This document shows, one piece after another, positions 60,794 through 64,000 of a stretch of 64,000 nucleotides of DNA. How positions within the stretch are numbered: position 1 is the stretch's first letter; each line of letters opens with the position of its first letter. The stretch lies in NCBI GenBank assembly GCA_963931865.1, contig OZ007506.1, positions 1,392,627-1,456,626 on the forward strand, in the 5' to 3' direction. The notes under the pieces were generated by a model, which was given only the letters and a program-made list of their open reading frames with translations, was not told the DNA's origin and searched no databases. A program made the translations under genes and the position numbers. Source of the DNA: Axinella damicornis (Eukaryota > Porifera > Demospongiae > Axinellida > Axinellidae).

Positions 60794-60952
60794 AATATGT
60801 AACAGGGTGCACACTCGCATTAGCACTTTTCGCTATTTGTGTAACCCTTGCATTATTATTATAGGAAAAAAGTTAAAATACTAAATCGGTCAACCATTTT
60901 TCCCTATTATCTATGATTTTTTGCTCACGGAGGGGAAAAATTGGAACGAGAC

Positions 60953-60986
<34 letters not shown>

Positions 60987-61027
60987 ACTGATGTTATTTT
61001 GGGAAAACAGTTTGCCATTAGTCGTAC

Positions 61028-61165
61028 CATGACCTGACCCTAACCCTAACCTGACCCTAACCCTAACCTGACCCTAACCCTGACCTGACCCTAACCCGAC
61101 CCTAACCCTGACCTAACCTGACCCTAACCCTGACCTGACCCTAACCCTGACCCTAACCTTAAAAA
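61028..61165. repeat. Telomere-like CCCTAA/CCTGA array in copy B
   Basis: Counterpart of the array at 58453-58620, slightly shorter. Confidence 0.8.
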
Positions 61166-62158
61166 TAAATCTGACTTCCCTAAATCTAAACCACCAGCAG
61201 CCCCACCCTCCTCCCTTGCTGCTATATTCTGATTCTGAATTGGGCATACTTATGTTTTCTGTGTTTCTGACACAATGTCATTGTTTCCATCTCCTCTCTC
61301 AGTCTCTGCTGTCATATTTGCAGGGTTTCTTGTGTTTCTCAGACCAAACCACCCTCTGTATTGTGCAGGGGTTTCTTGTGTTTGGATTTCTCAGCCCCAC
61401 CCAGTGCAAGTGTTTCTTGGGTTTCTTGTGTTTCTCAGTCCCACCCACCTTTATACTGTCTGTGTTTCTGGGGGGTTATTGTGTTTCTCAGCCCTCTGTG
61501 TATCGGGTTTGTTGTGTTTCTTGCATTTCTCAGCCCTTTATACAGTCTGTGTTTCTGGGGTTTCTTGTGTTTCTTGTGTTTCTCAGCCCTTTATACAGTC
61601 TGTGTATTGGGGTTTCTTGTGTTTCTTGTGTTTCTCAGCCCCACCCACCGTTTATACGATCTGTGTTTCTGGGGTTTCTTGTGTTTCTTGTGTTTCTCAG
61701 CCCTTTATACAGTCTGTGTATCGGGGTTTCTTGTGTTTCTTGTGTTTCTCAGCCCCACCCACCGTTTATATGGTCTGTGTTTCTGGGGTTTCTTGTGTTT
61801 CTTGTGTTTCTCAGCCCCACCCACCGTTTATACGTCTGGGTTTCTGGGGTTTCTTGTGTTTCTTTTGTTTCTCAGCCCCACCCACCGTTTATACGGTCTT
61901 GGTTTCTGGGGTTTCTTGCGTTTCTTGTGTTTCTGGTGTTTCTCAGCCCCACCCACCGTTTATACGGTCTGTGTTTCTGGGGTTTCTTGTGTTTCTTGCG
62001 TTTCTCAGCCCCACCCACCATGTTATGCTACTTGAGAATTACGTCATTGATCTGACCAATCAAATGAACTCTTAGAAACCCTACTCCGGGACTGTAGGAA
62101 GGGGTCGCTCGCGTTCGGGGTCTGGGAACGAGACTAGTATAGCTATAACCACATGAAA

Positions 62159-62206
62159 TAGTCTCGGTATCTTCCGCCGTGCGCGAAGAGTCTGGTACCG
62201 AGACTA
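62159..62206. mobile_element. 48-bp palindromic hairpin MITE next to a start codon
   Basis: TAGTCTCGGTATC ... GGTACCGAGACTA, a variant of the hairpin ends. Flanks CACATGAAA / GCAGTGAAA share TGAAA. It ends 10 bp before the ATG at 62217. Confidence 0.65.
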
Positions 62207-62216
62207 GCAGTGAAAT

Positions 62217-62338
62217 ATGAAGGGCGCCGGCAACAGCCTTGTTGCATATTCGTCCACATCCAGCCACGAGTCGAGTCCCCTTCTAGACAAGCCGAAGATT
62301 GATCGAAATGAGCACAAGAGAAAGGAGCACGGTACCAC
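62217..62338 (+). CDS. Putative first exon of an unidentified gene (partial)
   Basis: ATG at 62217 opens 40 codons ending at a good donor (ACGTAAGT). The product begins MKGAGNSLVAYSSTSSHESS and has a basic stretch RNEHKRKEH; the PLLDKP-type sequence looks like a cytosolic N-terminus of a membrane protein. A possible later exon at about 63076-63325 encodes VIGWYASQLLCKELAGQ and PLMITVQTSLLYW, hydrophobic and transporter-like, but it is interrupted by a small inverted-repeat insertion. I do not recognise the family. Confidence 0.4.
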
Positions 62339-62365
62339 GTAAGTCTGCATTATCCTAGCCATATA

Positions 62366-62955
62366 TAGTCTCGTTCCCAGACCCAAACAACCCCAGCGAA
62401 GATCGCTTGCAGTATCTCGCGGGGAAGGAGGGTCTGGTCATTTGACCGCGGGCAACGCGGATCTACGCCTGGTATGCAGGCGTACTCAATTATTGCAATT
62501 CTACCGTAAATATTTTCCCGCTGATTTAGAAGCGCTCTCAAAATGACTTGGATGTAGATGGCAGTCCAGACTAGTGAAACGATTGGTGCCGATACGGCGT
62601 ACGGCAAGTAGCTCATGGACTTGTTACCGTTCAAAGCGGCATGATAAAATGGTGGCTAGTACTGGCAGCAGGTGCTTGGGGGTAGTCACTGCGCAGAATC
62701 CGACGATCACGACAGTCAGGTATGTCATCAGGCAGTACTGTAAGGCCATAGAGTCACCAGGCAGCGACAACGCTCGAGCGCTTGTGAACAAGCCATGACA
62801 GATGAACAAACGCTTGACTACATGTACAGTATGAGGCGAAATTGTCAACATTCCATAGATCCGCGTTGCGCGCGGTCAAATGACCAGACCCTCCTTCCCC
62901 GCGAGATACTGCAAGCGATCTTCGCTGGGGTTGTTTGGGTCTGGGAACGAGACTA
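62366..62955. mobile_element. 590-bp relative of the hairpin MITEs with about 100-bp inverted ends
   Basis: Starts TAGTCTCGTTCCCAGACCC and ends in its reverse complement; the match continues about 100 bp inward (through GCGAAGATCGCTTGCAGTAT and GGTCATTTGACCGCG). Perfect 9-bp target duplication AGCCATATA on both sides. The unique centre (about 62470-62850) has minus-strand hydrophobic frames (SAPIVSLVWTAIYIQVILRA; MTYLTVVIVGFCAV) that I cannot assign; it could be captured host sequence. Confidence 0.85.
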
Positions 62956-63101
62956 AGCCATATATGAGTGACCGCTGACATTAGAAATCATGACACTTGC
63001 ATAAAGCAGCAAATGAACTCGTTAGAGAAGAGTGTTTCAGTTATTGGTTGGTAATTTAGCCGGTGATTTGCATCACAAGACATTAGCGGCTGAAGTTATA
63101 G

Positions 63102-63219
63102 AGTAAGTGCAGGGGTGCCTGGGCGGGAGGGGGGTATCTGGACACCCCCCAAATTGCTTTGCACAGTTGTTTGTGAGAAGTTGTGGAGTGTCCGGACACC
63201 CCTGCACTTACTGTACGGA
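63102..63219. mobile_element. 118-bp inverted-repeat insertion with 7-bp target duplication
   Basis: AGTAAGTGCAGGGGTG at the left is mirrored by CACCCCTGCACTTACT near the right end. GTTATAG occurs at 63095-63101 and 63220-63226. Removing the insertion would restore an open frame ...AEVIGWYASQ. Confidence 0.6.
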
Positions 63220-63375
63220 GTTATAGGATGGTATGCTTCTCAGCTACTGTGCAAGGAATTAGCGGGGCAGCTGAGAGACCCACTCATGATCACCGTCCAG
63301 ACATCCCTACTCTACTGGGTGAGAGGTAACATTATCGCTATGACATTGTGGGGTAAATGTGAGCAAGCTTCATGC

Positions 63376-63417
63376 TAGTCCCAGACCCAACCAACCCCAG
63401 AGTCTGGGAATGAGACG
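63376..63417. mobile_element. 42-bp hairpin MITE
   Basis: TAGTCCCAGACCC ... AGAGTCTGGGAATGAGACG, flanked by a perfect 10-bp duplication AGCTTCATGC (63366-63375 and 63418-63427). Confidence 0.75.
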
Positions 63418-63489
63418 AGCTTCATGCATGTTACCGTATAGTGGGATTTTGCACTTCTTGCACTTTCACTTGACTACCCTTGAGGGGTT

Positions 63490-63747
63490 TACCACAATGG
63501 TGGCTAACGAGGGCCTGGAGAAGGCAGAGCCTATGAACCCAGGTCCCCCGGGACCGACGGCTTTACATCCCCTCCGAAGGATGCGGTGTGAAAGAAACAC
63601 CTTCAAGAACACACCTACTCATTTTTTAGGGTAGAGCTGAGTCAACTCCTAGGAGGAAGAAAATCTCCTATGGCAATGGTGGGATTCGAACCTGCAACCT
63701 TTCGATTAGCAGTCGAATGCTTTAACCACTCGGCCACCAGCCACCCC
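63490..63747 (-). mobile_element. tRNA-Ser-derived SINE
   Basis: On the minus strand a tRNA-Ser(GCT)-like head (63670-63747) reads GGTGGCCGAGTGGTTAAAG, CGACTGCTAATCG and GGTTCGAATCC. The T stem has two mismatches and no acceptor stem forms, so it is not a functional tRNA. A body follows with a GACGTAAAGCC-like block (plus strand GACGGCTTTACATCCCCTCC at 63556-63575), resembling the conserved central domains of several invertebrate SINEs. The last 250 bp of the window after it show no gene. Confidence 0.65.
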
Positions 63748-64000
63748 CATTTTCATCGGTGTAAAATTACGCTGAACACCCAAATATTTTGCATCACTGA
63801 GGTTGTTTGTGCTCCACCTCCTCACCCTGGCCCTGAAGATGTGTGTGAGACCAAGAAGAGCAAGTAGAAGCGAGGGTCAGGGGCAGGGTTGTTTTAGCAT
63901 GGCTATCAGAGTATTCGTTTTTGGAATGATTTGGTTGGTTATAGCCTTCAAAAGTTTTTGGTATAGTTAACTAAGATGGAAAAAGGCCTGTCACGCCGTG

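Larger units (their letters stand above)
59690..62098. mobile_element. Foldback-like composite element, copy B
   Basis: Same order as copy A: inverted end, AGAAACACG array (59892-60180), LINE fragment, poly(C), CCCTAA-like array (61028-61165), TTTCTTGTG array (61330-62010), inverted end. It is flanked by the 7-bp repeat AAGGGGT (59683-59689 and 62099-62105), a likely target duplication. Outside that are the two arms of a TAGTCTCGTTCCCAGACC hairpin (59645-59680 and 62106-62136), so the copy appears to have jumped into the loop of a MITE. It is about 380 bp shorter than copy A because the arrays are shorter. Confidence 0.75.

Noticed and set aside
57011..62075. Long frames rich in NTRNARNTRN, VFLAFLVF or CVSCVSQPHPPFI
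   Set aside because: They are translations of the 9-bp and longer repeat arms of the foldback-like elements.
63670..63747. Functional tRNA-Ser(GCT) gene
   Set aside because: The T stem has mismatches and no acceptor stem pairs; a SINE body follows directly.

Overview
The window is animal genomic DNA. It has intron-rich genes with GT-AG boundaries, a few GC-AG introns, and metazoan or ciliary gene families (IFT172, INTU, UFSP2, RBM41, a Jupiter/JPT relative). The small introns are crowded with microsatellites, minisatellites, poly(C) runs and tiny palindromic elements. Compact head-to-head genes and a bacterial-type fused thiolation enzyme suggest an early-branching marine invertebrate, perhaps a sponge. 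That placement is inference; no rRNA or mitochondrial marker is present.

Layout: (1) 233-12127 +, the last 28 exons of IFT172, with an intronless 200-residue gene carrying a HEPN-like R-N-x3-H motif nested in one intron. (2) 12918-14140 -, a two-exon, 78-residue single-pass membrane protein resembling COX14. (3) 14503-26511 +, a 23-exon gene joining a cysteine-desulfurase-like aminotransferase to a TtcA-type tRNA thiolase; intron 2 holds a 3.2-kb satellite of 15-bp units. (4) 26723-32282 -, RBM41, 12 exons. (5) about 33080-40053 +, INTU (inturned). (6) 40555-41214 -, TXNDC9, intronless. (7) 41493-46652 +, UFSP2. (8) 46805-48035 -, a RAD6/UBE2A-B E2. (9) 48242-48560 +, a short JPT/HN1-like gene. 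(10) 48950-50388 -, DPH3. (11) 50582-55062 +, TMEM185. (12) 55400-64000, a transposon- and repeat-rich zone with two adjacent foldback-like elements, several inverted-repeat elements, a tRNA-Ser-derived SINE, and one orphan first exon.

Five gene pairs start head-to-head within about 170-360 bp and probably share bidirectional promoters. Functional themes are cilia (IFT172, INTU), tRNA and translation-factor modification (desulfurase-TtcA fusion, DPH3), ubiquitin-like pathways (UFSP2, RAD6-type E2) and minor-spliceosome-related RNA binding (RBM41).

The main discoveries are the desulfurase-TtcA fusion, the nested HEPN-like gene, a family of very small (35-94 bp) perfect hairpin transposons with 9-bp target duplications (plus one 590-bp relative), and composite foldback elements containing a LINE 3' end and CCCTAA-like arrays. 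All exon coordinates come from reading splice sites and checking phase by hand.
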